From positions 3,038,001-3,102,000 of the forward strand of contig OZ240214.1 of the NCBI GenBank assembly GCA_965197575.1: a stretch of DNA of 64,000 bases, given 5' to 3'. Origin of the DNA: VXOI01 sp965197575. Lineage in GTDB: Bacteria > Chloroflexota > Dehalococcoidia > Lucifugimonadales > UBA3495. Shown one piece after another: positions 16,853 to 24,867 of this stretch; within the stretch, counting starts at the first letter, position 1; each line of letters starts with the position of its first letter. The notes beneath the pieces are model-generated. The model was not told the origin of the DNA. It searched no databases and saw only the letters and a program-made list of their open reading frames with translations. The translations under genes and the position numbers were made by a program.

Positions 16853-16882
16853 CGTAGGGGCGATTCGCGAATCGCCCCTACG
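16853..16882. repeat. 30-bp perfect palindrome after thiC
   Basis: CGTAGGGGCGATTCG is followed directly by its exact reverse complement. The core GTAGGGGCGA/TCGCCCCTAC resembles the interior of the element at 6969-7101, suggesting a dispersed REP-like sequence. It has no T-run and lies 29 bases after the thiC stop. Confidence 0.7.
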
Positions 16883-16922
16883 TCGTTGATACAAGGTTGA
16901 TACGAGATGGGAGGGTGAGACT

Positions 16923-17261
16923 ATGGCGATGTATTTCCTGCTGGGGACATTGAGCCACGAGGGTCAACGGATGCTGCGCAACAACCCGGACCTGGTGACC
17001 GATACAGCAACTTCCTTGGACGTGGAGGGGGCGCGAGTCCTGGGGCAATACGCCGTGCTGGGTCACTATGATTTCGTCACCCTGGTGCAGGCGGACGAGA
17101 ACGCGGCGGTGGCCCGGCTGTCGGCGGAGTTCGGCGTACGGACCGGGCTTCATTTCGAGACGCTGTCGGCAGTAGCCGTCGGATTCCTGGCCGACCACGA
17201 CCCGTCCGACCCCGTAACCGGCGAGAGATCGGTGGAGATGCGGAGCGGCTCGGGTGGCTAG
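16923..17261 (+). CDS. GYD-domain protein
   Basis: A 112-residue ferredoxin-like fold protein. MYFLLGTLSHEGQRML starts the first strand-helix, VEGARVLGQYAVLGHYDFVT carries the G-x-YD motif that names the family, and RTGLHFETLSAVAV is the last strand. GYD proteins are small, cytosolic and of unknown function, possibly regulatory or ligand-binding like the AsnC effector domain. GGGAGG lies upstream of the ATG. The last 20 residues are polar and outside the domain. Confidence 0.75.
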   Translation: MAMYFLLGTLSHEGQRMLRNNPDLVTDTATSLDVEGARVLGQYAVLGHYDFVTLVQADENAAVARLSAEFGVRTGLHFETLSAVAVGFLADHDPSDPVTGERSVEMRSGSGG

Positions 17262-17360
17262 CGATAACCATCGGGGACGGAGAGCGACGGGTGACCGCGA
17301 TTGGAGCGGCCCCAACGAGTATAATGTCGTAAACTAATCTCAAAGCGCACCGTTGCTGCT

Positions 17361-17927
17361 ATGACAACAGCAAAGAACAAGCTGCTGACCGCCGATGACC
17401 TGCTCGTCCTGGACAGCAAGGGAGTCAAGGGCGAGCTTATCCGGGGGGTGCTCCACGAGACCGTGTCGGCTGGGGGAGAACACGGCAAGATTGTAGTCAA
17501 CTTTGCCGTCGGACTAGGAAATTTCGTTAAACCGAGGCGATTGGGCACTCTCTTCGCCTCCGATACTGGCGTCTGGTTGGAACGGGGCCCGGATACGGTG
17601 CGGGAGCCGGACGTGGCTTTTGTATCGGCGGAGCGGTTGCCGCTGGACGCAAGGATACGAGGATACTTGGAGTTAGTCCCCGACTTGGTAGTGGAGATTG
17701 TCTCCCCCAGCGACACCCGGCGGGAGGTCGAAGCCAAGGCCCTAATGTGGCTGAGTTACGGCGTTACCCTCGTCTGGGTGGCGAACCCGGAAACACGAAC
17801 CATTGATGTCCGCCCTTCAGGCGCTCCAGTCTTCACCCTCACCGAGGACGGCGTGGAGGACGGCGTGCTGGACGGCGGCACGGTGCTGCCAGGCTTCACC
17901 CTGCCGGTGCGGGAAGTTTTCGAGTAG
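17361..17927 (+). CDS. Uma2-family (DUF820) protein, copy 2
   Basis: A 188-residue Uma2 protein: MTTAKNKLLTADDLLVLDSK, REPDVAFVSAERLP, VPDLVVEIVSPSDT and KALMWLSYGVTLVWVANPET. The lysine of the usual E-x-K pair is replaced (EIVSP), as in many family members that rely on a displaced lysine. A TATAAT about 40 bases upstream is a probable -10 box. It is closer in sequence to the copy near 30.6 kb than to copy 1. Role unknown; stands alone with its own promoter. Confidence 0.8.
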   Translation: MTTAKNKLLTADDLLVLDSKGVKGELIRGVLHETVSAGGEHGKIVVNFAVGLGNFVKPRRLGTLFASDTGVWLERGPDTVREPDVAFVSAERLPLDARIRGYLELVPDLVVEIVSPSDTRREVEAKALMWLSYGVTLVWVANPETRTIDVRPSGAPVFTLTEDGVEDGVLDGGTVLPGFTLPVREVFE

Positions 17928-17961
17928 GGGTAGGCGACCGCCATAGCATGGTCAGTACAGC

Positions 17962-18390
17962 TTGAATCCAGGATTCACCCACAACGGCATCGCCTATCTA
18001 ATCAGCGGGCATATATGGCGCGACCACCCGGAAAGAACAGGTCAGGTGACCGTCGACCGTATCCAGGAAACTGTCCGCCAGCCCGACTTTGAAGAAGATC
18101 AGGACCCAGAGACGAAACGCCTTTGGAAGTGGTTTCCGGAATTGGGAAGTCGCGGAAACTATCTGAGGGTAACGGTGAGCACCGGTAGGGAAACCTATTT
18201 TGTAATAACGGCGCACCTGGACCGCCGGTTGCGTAGCAGGAAAGGAACGCCATGCAGATGGCAATCAAGTATGGGTACGTTAATGACTGGGACATCTTGT
18301 CTGTCTCCTGCCTCTCCGACGGGAAGGGCAAGTATGAAGGCAGCTACTCCATTACGGAAGACGACAAGGACCACTTGGGGCTGGTTGTAG
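17962..18390 (+). CDS. Possible toxin-like partner of a DUF2283 protein
   Basis: From a TTG start the frame reads SGHIWRDHPERTGQVTVDRI, then RGNYLRVTVSTGRETYFVIT and AHLDRRLRSRKG, the compact strand-rich pattern of DUF4258/PBECR-type nuclease toxins that are often encoded just before DUF2283 proteins. After about residue 97 the frame runs 139 bases into the next gene, where it is clearly a shadow. A real gene of this type should stop near base 18250, and a TAG exists there in another frame, so a small frameshift is likely. Whether it is functional is uncertain. Confidence 0.4.
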   Translation: MNPGFTHNGIAYLISGHIWRDHPERTGQVTVDRIQETVRQPDFEEDQDPETKRLWKWFPELGSRGNYLRVTVSTGRETYFVITAHLDRRLRSRKGTPCRWQSSMGTLMTGTSCLSPASPTGRASMKAATPLRKTTRTTWGWL

Positions 18391-18779
18391 ACGTCGATTC
18401 CGGGGGCAGATGCCTTGGCATCGAATTCTTCGACGCCGCTGAGTTGTTGTTGCCTCACTTGCTGCCGGAAAGGTTCCAAAAGACCGGTATGATAGTCAAT
18501 CTAGTTGTTGAATATCGCAGGGAAACCGATACTCTGTTCTTCCACAATGGCACACCGGCAAATCACAGCGAGGCCGTAACCGAAGGCTGGACAGCGCACT
18601 ACAGCACGGAGTCGGAGCATATCGAGGAAGGCGAAATAGGGGAAGTAGTGGGGTTTACGGTACGGCGGGCATCCGAAACCCTTCTTCCCCATTTGTTGGA
18701 GTATTCCTGTAAGCCGGCCAACACATCCAAACGGGAGAGGATGAGGTCTTTCCGAAAGACCGGGGAGACGGTGGGTTGA
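18252..18779 (+). CDS. DUF2283-containing protein
   Basis: A 175-residue protein with GLVVDVDSGGRCLGIEFFDA, the D-x-D-G-x-x-x-G-I-E motif of DUF2283, followed by a longer C-terminal part (HIEEGEIGEVVGFTVRRASE) that resembles a second, degenerate unit. AGGAAAGGAA lies just before the ATG. DUF2283 proteins are often paired with small nuclease toxins and behave like antitoxins. The gene upstream fits that picture, so this may be the antitoxin of a two-gene module. Assignment by motif and context only. Confidence 0.55.
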   Translation: MQMAIKYGYVNDWDILSVSCLSDGKGKYEGSYSITEDDKDHLGLVVDVDSGGRCLGIEFFDAAELLLPHLLPERFQKTGMIVNLVVEYRRETDTLFFHNGTPANHSEAVTEGWTAHYSTESEHIEEGEIGEVVGFTVRRASETLLPHLLEYSCKPANTSKRERMRSFRKTGETVG

Positions 18780-19046
18780 CCGGGCGGTATGGCTGTTTTC
18801 AAGGCCTCGGCCAGCCGTGGTCGGGAAGCCCTCTCCGGTTCCCGGACGAAACTCCCGGAGGTCCAGCCGCCTGCCGGATAGTTGTCGCTGCTGTAGGCGT
18901 CATACTCCCGCCCGAGTCAGCCCGCCGATCCCCTCACCTGAATTCACGCGCTGCCGAGTGCGGGTATCACAGTTGGCCCACCGCGTTATAATGGCCTGAT
19001 ATAGACGCTTTCTGCTTACACACCCTAACCCAGACGGTTGAGTCGT

Positions 19047-22000
19047 ATGTTTAGCCCCGTTTCCAGCCGCGTTAGTTTCCCGGAGTTGGACGCCAGGGTT
19101 CTTGAAGACTGGAAGGCAAAGGACGTTTTCCGGCGCACCGAGTCGGAGCGCGCCGGCGCCCCGGTGTTCATGCTCTACGAAGGGCCGCCCACCGCCAACG
19201 GCAGCCCCGGCATCCATCACGTTCTGGCCCGCGTGTTCAAGGACGTCATCTGCCGCTACCGCACCATGAAGGGCTACCAGGTGCGGCGCAAGGGCGGTTG
19301 GGATACCCACGGCCTGCCCGTCGAACTGCAAATAGAGAACGAACTGGGCCTCACCAGCAAACGCGAAATCGAAGAGTACGGCATCGAGGAGTTCAACCGG
19401 AAATGCCGCGAGAGCGTCTTCCGCTACGTTAAAGAGTGGGAGACTATGACCGACCGCATCGGTTTCTGGGTGGACATGGACGATCCCTACGTCACCCTCG
19501 ATAACGACTACATCGAGACCGGCTGGTGGATCATAAAATCGTTGTGGGACCGCGGGCTGCTGTATCAAGGTATGCGCGGCACCCCTCACTGTCCGCGCTG
19601 CGTAACCAGCCTCAGCTCCCACGAGTTAGCCTTGGGCTACCAGGAAGACACGCCCGACCCATCGGTGTTCGTCAAGTTCCGGGTAGACCTTCAAAAGACT
19701 GAGGATCCGCCGCATCTCCAAGCGCTCCTGATATGGTCATACGGCGACCAAGTGCCGCTGTACCTTTTGGCGTGGACCACCACACCGTGGACTCTGCCTG
19801 GCAATACAGCCCTAGCCGTGGACCCGGACGCCGAGTATTCCGTGGTAGAACTGGAAGGAGAGGATGGTCCTGAGCGCTTGGTGCTGGCATCGGCGCTGTT
19901 GGAATCCAACATTCGGCAGGAATATACCGTAGAGGCAACGATAAAGGGCCAAGACTTGGTGGGACTCGCCTACACGCCGCTATATTCCCCTGGAGAGTTC
20001 GGTTCGAGAATCAGCCGGTTTGACGCGGGTGTTCTGGCGTCTGCGGACGGGGCAGGAGATTTCGCGCCCAGAGTCGTCGCCGCCGACTTCGTCTCGATGG
20101 AGGACGGCACGGGTATCGTTCACATCGCCCCGGCCTTCGGCGACGAGGACCTGGGGTTGGGCCGCGAGAAGGGACTGGACTTCGTGCAGCCGGTGGACTT
20201 GCAGGGCATCGTCACCGGCGACTATCCCTTCGCCGGCAAGTTCGTGAAGGACGCCGACGAAGAAATCATGGCCGACCTGAAGGAGCGCGGGCTGCTGCAC
20301 CACCGCGACGTCTACCGTCACACCTACCCCTTCTGCTGGCGCTGCGACACCCCGCTGCTCTACTACGCCAAGAGTTCCTGGTACATCCGCACATCGGCGT
20401 TGAAGGACAACCTGGTGGACGGCAACAGCCGCATCAACTGGTATCCCGACTACATCAAGGAAGGGCGCTTCGGCGAGTGGCTGCGCAACAACGTGGACTG
20501 GGCCATCTCCCGCGAACGCTACTGGGGCACGCCCATCCCCATCTGGCAGTGCAGCAGCCAGTGCGGCAACCAGGTATGCGTAGGCAGCCTGGAGGAGCTG
20601 GCGGCCCACCTGGGACCGGATGCCGGGAGCCTCGCCGGCCTCGATCTGCATCGCCCCTACGTCGACGAAATCACCTTCGCCTGCGACGCCGACGGCTGCG
20701 ACGGCACGATGTCCCGCATCCCGGAGGTGATGGACTGCTGGTTCGACTCCGGCGCGATGCCCTTCGCCCAGTGGCATTATCCCTTCGAGAACGGCGGCAT
20801 GGAGCAGGACGGGCGCTTTCCCGCTGATTACATCTGCGAGGCGGTCGACCAGACCCGTGGCTGGTTCTACAGCCTTCACGCACTCTCGACACTGCTCAAG
20901 GGCCAGCCGTCGTACAAAAACGTCATCTGCCTGGGTCTGGTGCTGGACGAGCGCGGCCGCAAGATGAGCAAGCGGGTCGGCAATGTAGTGGAGCCGTTGC
21001 CGGTGCTGGACGAGCACGGCGCCGACGCCCTGCGCTGGTATCTGTTCACCGCATCACAGCCCGGTGAGGCGAGGCGTTTCTCCTCACGGTTGGTCAACGA
21101 GACGCTGCGGCGCGTTATGCTCACCCTGTGGAACGTCTACTCGTTTTTCACTGGCTACGCGGCCATCGACAAGTTCCACCCGGACCAGCGCCCGGCGGAC
21201 TGGCGGCCCGAGAACGAGCTCGACCGCTGGGTGCTGTCCGAGCTGAACACGCTGGTAGCCCAGGTCGACCGTCACCTGGACGGCTACGACCCCACCAACG
21301 CGGGGCGGCGCATCCAGGAATTCATCGACCAACTTTCCAACTGGTACGTCCGGCGCAGCCGCCGCCGCTTCTGGCGAAACGAGGGCGACGCCGATAAGCT
21401 GTCGGGCTACATCACCCTGCACACTTGCCTCGTCACCGTGGCCAAGCTGATGGCGCCCCTGGCCCCCTTCGTGGCCGAGGAAATCTACCGTAACCTGGTC
21501 TGCTCGGTGGACCCGGACGCGCCGGACAGCGTCCACTTGGCGGAGTTCCCGCAGCCCGACGAGTCGCTGATCGACCAGCCGCTGATGGAGGCCACCCAGT
21601 TGGCGGTACGCATTTCAAGCATGGGCCGCGCCGCCCGATCCAAGGCCGGGCTGAAGGTCCGTCAACCCCTGGCCAACGTGGCAGTCAAGACGCGGACTCC
21701 GGTGGAGCGGGACTACCTGCGGCAGGTGGCCCCGCAGGTGCTGGAAGAACTGAACATCAAAGAGGTGCAGGCGCTGGAAGACGACTCCGACCTCTTCCGG
21801 CAGGCCCGCGCCGAGGCCGGTGACCAAGCCGAGGCCACCGTGACGGTCGGCCAATACACGGTCTCGCTGGAAGCCGGCTACATGGTGGCGGTGGACGGGG
21901 CCATCACCCCAGAACTGGCCGAAGAAGGGCTGGCCCGGGAGTTGGTGCACCGCATCCAAAACCTGCGCCGTTCCGCCAAATTCGAGGTCACCGACCGCAT

Positions 22001-22181
22001 CACGACCTACTACGAAGCCCCGGAAGAATTGGCCCGCGTAATGACCGGCGCGTTTTCCGGATACATCGTGGAGGAAACGCTGAGTAACCAGTTAGTGGCC
22101 GGCCCGCCCGATGACGGCGCAACGTCCGAGACCGTGAAGATCGAGGGACAGGAAGTCACCCTTGGAGTGCTTCGGAGCTGA
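19047..22181 (+). CDS. ileS: Isoleucyl-tRNA synthetase, type 2
   Basis: About 1044 residues. The class I HIGH region is PPTANGSPGIHHVLARVFKD, as in the eukaryote-like IleS2 type, and GRKMSKRVGNVV is the KMSKS loop. Between them are the editing domain and the CWRCDTPLLYYAKSSWYI segment; the anticodon-binding helical domain follows. The enzyme charges tRNA-Ile and edits valine. Type 2 enzymes are commonly less sensitive to mupirocin. The ATG is preferred over a TTG three codons earlier; neither has a strong ribosome site. TATAAT lies at 18987. mutM follows with no gap. Confidence 0.95.
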   Translation: MFSPVSSRVSFPELDARVLEDWKAKDVFRRTESERAGAPVFMLYEGPPTANGSPGIHHVLARVFKDVICRYRTMKGYQVRRKGGWDTHGLPVELQIENELGLTSKREIEEYGIEEFNRKCRESVFRYVKEWETMTDRIGFWVDMDDPYVTLDNDYIETGWWIIKSLWDRGLLYQGMRGTPHCPRCVTSLSSHELALGYQEDTPDPSVFVKFRVDLQKTEDPPHLQALLIWSYGDQVPLYLLAWTTTPWTLPGNTALAVDPDAEYSVVELEGEDGPERLVLASALLESNIRQEYTVEATIKGQDLVGLAYTPLYSPGEFGSRISRFDAGVLASADGAGDFAPRVVAADFVSMEDGTGIVHIAPAFGDEDLGLGREKGLDFVQPVDLQGIVTGDYPFAGKFVKDADEEIMADLKERGLLHHRDVYRHTYPFCWRCDTPLLYYAKSSWYIRTSALKDNLVDGNSRINWYPDYIKEGRFGEWLRNNVDWAISRERYWGTPIPIWQCSSQCGNQVCVGSLEELAAHLGPDAGSLAGLDLHRPYVDEITFACDADGCDGTMSRIPEVMDCWFDSGAMPFAQWHYPFENGGMEQDGRFPADYICEAVDQTRGWFYSLHALSTLLKGQPSYKNVICLGLVLDERGRKMSKRVGNVVEPLPVLDEHGADALRWYLFTASQPGEARRFSSRLVNETLRRVMLTLWNVYSFFTGYAAIDKFHPDQRPADWRPENELDRWVLSELNTLVAQVDRHLDGYDPTNAGRRIQEFIDQLSNWYVRRSRRRFWRNEGDADKLSGYITLHTCLVTVAKLMAPLAPFVAEEIYRNLVCSVDPDAPDSVHLAEFPQPDESLIDQPLMEATQLAVRISSMGRAARSKAGLKVRQPLANVAVKTRTPVERDYLRQVAPQVLEELNIKEVQALEDDSDLFRQARAEAGDQAEATVTVGQYTVSLEAGYMVAVDGAITPELAEEGLARELVHRIQNLRRSAKFEVTDRITTYYEAPEELARVMTGAFSGYIVEETLSNQLVAGPPDDGATSETVKIEGQEVTLGVLRS

Positions 22182-22994
22182 TTGCCCGAGCTTCCTGAAG
22201 TAGAGGGCGTGCGCCGCAACCTGTTGCGCGCCGGGCTGCCGGGGCGAACTATTACGGCTGCCGCCGTCGGCTGGGACAATACAGTGAAGACCCCGCCGAT
22301 GGCCGAGTTTGCCGGTTCCTTAGCGGGTAGCAGGATAGAAGACGTCCGGCGGCGGGCCAAGTACCTGCTGCTCCCCCTATCCGGCAACTCCACGGGCACG
22401 CTCATCCTCCACCTGGGCATGACCGGGTGGTTGTGGCTGCACGAAAAGTCCAGGGAAATGCACCCGATGATCCGGCATGTGTTCTCGCTGGACGACGGCC
22501 GGGAGCTGCGTTTTGAGGACGGCCGCAAGTTCGGTAAGATGTGGCTGGTGGACGACCCAGCGGCGGCGCTGCCGTCGCTGGGTCCGGAGCCGCTGGGGGC
22601 GGAGTTCACCACCGAGAGTCTGGCTGCCTCGCTGGCGGGCCGGAAGGCGCCGGTCAAAGCGATGCTGCTCGAACAGTCCATCGCTGCCGGGCTGGGGAAC
22701 CTGTACGCCGACGAGTCGCTGTTCCTGGCGGGCATCCACCCCGAACGCCCGGCCTCGGGTCTTACGGCGGACGAGGTAGTCCGGTTGCGGCGCGGAATAG
22801 TTGACGCGCTGACCGCGGCCTTCGGGGTCTACGACCGGGCCCGTGATCAGTCTTGGCCCGAGTTCCCGGAAGCAATGACCACCTGGACCCACCCCCGCAA
22901 CGCCAACGAGCCGTGCCCCAACTGCGGCGGAGAGATGGCCGCCACCCGCATAAGAGGCCGCGGCACCTGGTTCTGCCCGCAGTGCCAGAGATAG
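22182..22994 (+). CDS. mutM: Formamidopyrimidine-DNA glycosylase
   Basis: A 270-residue base-excision repair enzyme that removes 8-oxoguanine and ring-opened purines. It begins (M)PELPEVEGVRRNL, giving the catalytic proline-2 and glutamate-3, and ends with a zinc finger CPNCGGEMAATRIRGRGTWF, then CPQCQR. The start codon is TTG placed directly after the ileS TGA, so the two genes are surely translated in tandem. KAMLLEQSIAAGLGNLYADE is the helix-two-turn-helix. Length is normal. Confidence 0.95.
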   Translation: MPELPEVEGVRRNLLRAGLPGRTITAAAVGWDNTVKTPPMAEFAGSLAGSRIEDVRRRAKYLLLPLSGNSTGTLILHLGMTGWLWLHEKSREMHPMIRHVFSLDDGRELRFEDGRKFGKMWLVDDPAAALPSLGPEPLGAEFTTESLAASLAGRKAPVKAMLLEQSIAAGLGNLYADESLFLAGIHPERPASGLTADEVVRLRRGIVDALTAAFGVYDRARDQSWPEFPEAMTTWTHPRNANEPCPNCGGEMAATRIRGRGTWFCPQCQR

Positions 22995-23013
22995 GTCTGG
23001 CTGGTAGCGACCT

Positions 23014-23541
23014 TTAGGTGAAGGGATTTATTACCCTCAAGCCGTCGTAGTCCTGCTCAGAACTCATGTCTTCAGAATAAACGGCATCACAACCCAAGGC
23101 ACGAGCTGCGGCGAGGATAGCGCTATCCCAATAAGACAGCCCAAAGCGTTGGGTTATTGAAAGCGCGGCCTGGAACACTTCAAGAGTAACCGCCTGTACC
23201 GGAAATTCGTTGATGGATTCGATAAATTGGATAGCGTCGTCGTGGGTCAGCCGGGGGTAACGAGTTGAGCGAGTAGCCTGGGTGTAAAATTCCTGAAGGA
23301 CCTGAACGGATACACAGAGTTCAGCTTCCTCCAGTAATTCGCGGGCCCGGAGTCTCTTACTAGTACCGTTTCCACTTGAATATGCCTTATATCGGATATC
23401 TGTTAATCATTCCCGCGCAAGCAGGAATCCAGAGTTAGAGGCAGCCTTCCAGTATCAATAAATCTAACTGGAAACGGTACTAGCATCCTCCGGCGAGAGA
23501 CTTATCGCGTATAGCAGCACGTTAGTATCAACGAATCGCAT
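23014..23541 (-). pseudogene. vapC: VapC-type PIN toxin gene disrupted by a MITE
   Basis: Reading the minus strand, MRFVDTNVLLYAISLSPEDA is followed by the 118-bp inserted element and an in-frame TAG. After the element the same frame resumes as KRLRARELLEEAELCVSVQV, LQEFYTQATR, YWDSAILAAARALGCDAVYS and EDM. Removing the element and one TA gives an intact 135-residue PIN protein with all acidic residues, much like the vapC at 2.2 kb. Its ATG overlaps the antitoxin gene by 14 bases. The toxin can only be made as a short useless peptide. Confidence 0.85.
23363..23480. mobile_element. 118-bp MITE with IS630-type ends
   Basis: It starts GTACCGTTTCCA and ends with the exact inverse, flanked by TA on each side inside a CTAG target (23360-23363 and 23480-23483). 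The first 10 bases equal the ends of the IS630 copies at 42.5 and 45.9 kb, which probably mobilised it. Its interior holds a CATTCCCGCG...GGAATCC hairpin and no coding sequence. Confidence 0.85.
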
Positions 23542-23863
23542 TGCGGTCGTACAGTGCTTCACGTGGCAGATTGTCGGCCACGTGGAGACCTACGCCTCTG
23601 GAATCGAAGTCGGCGAACACCGCCCTAAGCTCCTCGAAGCTGGAATACTCGAGGTTTTTCCCGCCACGGGACTGTTCCAACGCCTCTATGGTCTCAGCGT
23701 TGGGGATTCTCACATCGAACGGCAGCCCGCCGTGGACTGTGACCTGTTTGTAGAAAAGCGTGATTGCCTCAGTTGCCGACAGCCCTAGTTCCGAAAACGT
23801 CTCCTCTGCTTGTCGCTTCAATTCAGGCTCGATCCGGGCCCGTATCATTGCGGTCTTGGCCAT
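23528..23863 (-). CDS. RelB/DinJ-like antitoxin
   Basis: A 111-residue protein starting MAKTAMIRARIEPELKRQAE, then LGLSATEAITLFYKQVTVHG, the ribbon-helix-helix of the RelB/DinJ group. Its C-terminal tail (NLEYSSFEELRAVFADFD) should clamp the toxin. GGAGGCGCC lies before the ATG. The partner is the PIN gene that overlaps its 3' end and is interrupted by a MITE, so this antitoxin is now an orphan. A RelB-type antitoxin with a PIN toxin is a known mixed pairing. Confidence 0.75.
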   Translation of the reverse strand: MAKTAMIRARIEPELKRQAEETFSELGLSATEAITLFYKQVTVHGGLPFDVRIPNAETIEALEQSRGGKNLEYSSFEELRAVFADFDSRGVGLHVADNLPREALYDRNAIR

Positions 23864-23912
23864 TTGGCGCCTCCGGTCTTGGTGACCTGATCGTAGCACG
23901 TTTGGGATACGT

Positions 23913-24332
23913 CTACACCACCGTTCCATAGATGTGGTCGGGGACTACGATGATGGCTGAGCGGCGGTCTTGGACCATGGCTTGGTCGTATTCCTCCCAG
24001 TTGGGATGGTCCTGGCCGGAGGCCGCGCGGAACACGTCGCGCAGGGCTTGCCGCAGTTCATCAGGGTCGGCGCGGCCGGGGGAAAGGATTCGGGCCGTGC
24101 CCTCCAGGACCACGAACGGGCGCCAGTCCGGGTGGGAGATCATCAGCGAACACCGGGGATTGCGCCGCAGGTTGTGCAGCTTGGCCCGGTCTTCGGTGGT
24201 GGTGAAGGCCACGCCATCCTGGTAGGCCCCGCAGGTGACGATGCTCATCTGGGCGGCCCCGTTTCGCCGGAAGCAGGTCAGCACACCCTGGTGGTTCTCG
24301 GTGGTGAAATTTCGCACGTTGTCCGGCAGCAT
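23913..24332 (-). CDS. Pyridoxamine-phosphate-oxidase-fold (PPOX/F420-type) protein
   Basis: A 139-residue split-barrel flavoprotein-fold protein. Typical pieces are GVLTCFRRNGAAQMSIVTCG, FTTTEDRAKLHNLRRNPRCS and LMISHPDWRPFVVLEGTARI. Members bind FMN or F420 and reduce diverse substrates, often as TIGR03618-type F420-dependent enzymes. Which cofactor is used cannot be read from sequence alone. GGAGGGAG precedes the ATG. The stop lies 49 bases before the antitoxin start on the same strand. Confidence 0.8.
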   Translation of the reverse strand: MLPDNVRNFTTENHQGVLTCFRRNGAAQMSIVTCGAYQDGVAFTTTEDRAKLHNLRRNPRCSLMISHPDWRPFVVLEGTARILSPGRADPDELRQALRDVFRAASGQDHPNWEEYDQAMVQDRRSAIIVVPDHIYGTVV

Positions 24333-24392
24333 TTTCTCCCTCCTCTTTCGGCGCTTACGCCCCTTCGCTCGTGGCGCGTCGCTCGCCGGTAG

Positions 24393-24860
24393 TCAAAATT
24401 CTACTTCGTACATATAGTAGCGCGCCTGGCCCATCCCCAAGCTGGCGTAAACACCCTGGGCGGCTTCGTTGTCCTGGTCGACGTAGAGGCGCAGGCCGCA
24501 AACCCCGGCGGCTTCGGCCTCGCTGGTCACGTAGCCGTGCAACGCCCGGTAGACGCCGGTCCGGCGGTGAGGCGGGAGCACGTACACGCTCTGTATCCAC
24601 CAGAAGAAGGCATTGCGCCAGTCACTCCATTCGTAGGTTATGAGAAGCTGCCCGGCGACTTGCCCGCCGCGCTCCGCCACCAGGTAGAACCCCAGGGCGT
24701 CGTCGCGCAACACCGCCTCTACACCTGGCCGGACCAGCCCCAAGTCCAGGGCTTTTCCCTCGGTCTCCCGCGCCATGTCGGCATTGAACTCGACCAGCAG
24801 GTCCAGGTCTTCGAGGCGGGCCCGGCGTACCCGGATACTTGGTTCGGCGGGACTGGTCAA
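24393..24860 (-). CDS. GNAT-family N-acetyltransferase
   Basis: A 155-residue GNAT-fold enzyme. IRVRRARLEDLDLLVEFNAD is the first strand-helix, QVAGQLLITYEWSDWRNAFF the central sheet, VYVLPPHRRTGVYRALHGYV the acetyl-CoA-binding loop (R-R-T-G-V-Y variant of Q/RxxGxG/A), and LRLYVDQDNEAAQGVYASLG the C-terminal N-x-x-A-x-x-x-Y motif. Translation starts at TTG, 7 bases after the sbcC stop, so it is the second gene of that operon. The acceptor substrate is unknown. Confidence 0.8.
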   Translation of the reverse strand: MTSPAEPSIRVRRARLEDLDLLVEFNADMARETEGKALDLGLVRPGVEAVLRDDALGFYLVAERGGQVAGQLLITYEWSDWRNAFFWWIQSVYVLPPHRRTGVYRALHGYVTSEAEAAGVCGLRLYVDQDNEAAQGVYASLGMGQARYYMYEVEF

Positions 24861-24867
24861 GAGTTGC

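Noticed and set aside
18780..19046. T-box or other leader RNA before ileS
   Set aside because: No T-box core sequence or terminator-antiterminator pair was seen; only a TATAAT at 18987 stands out.
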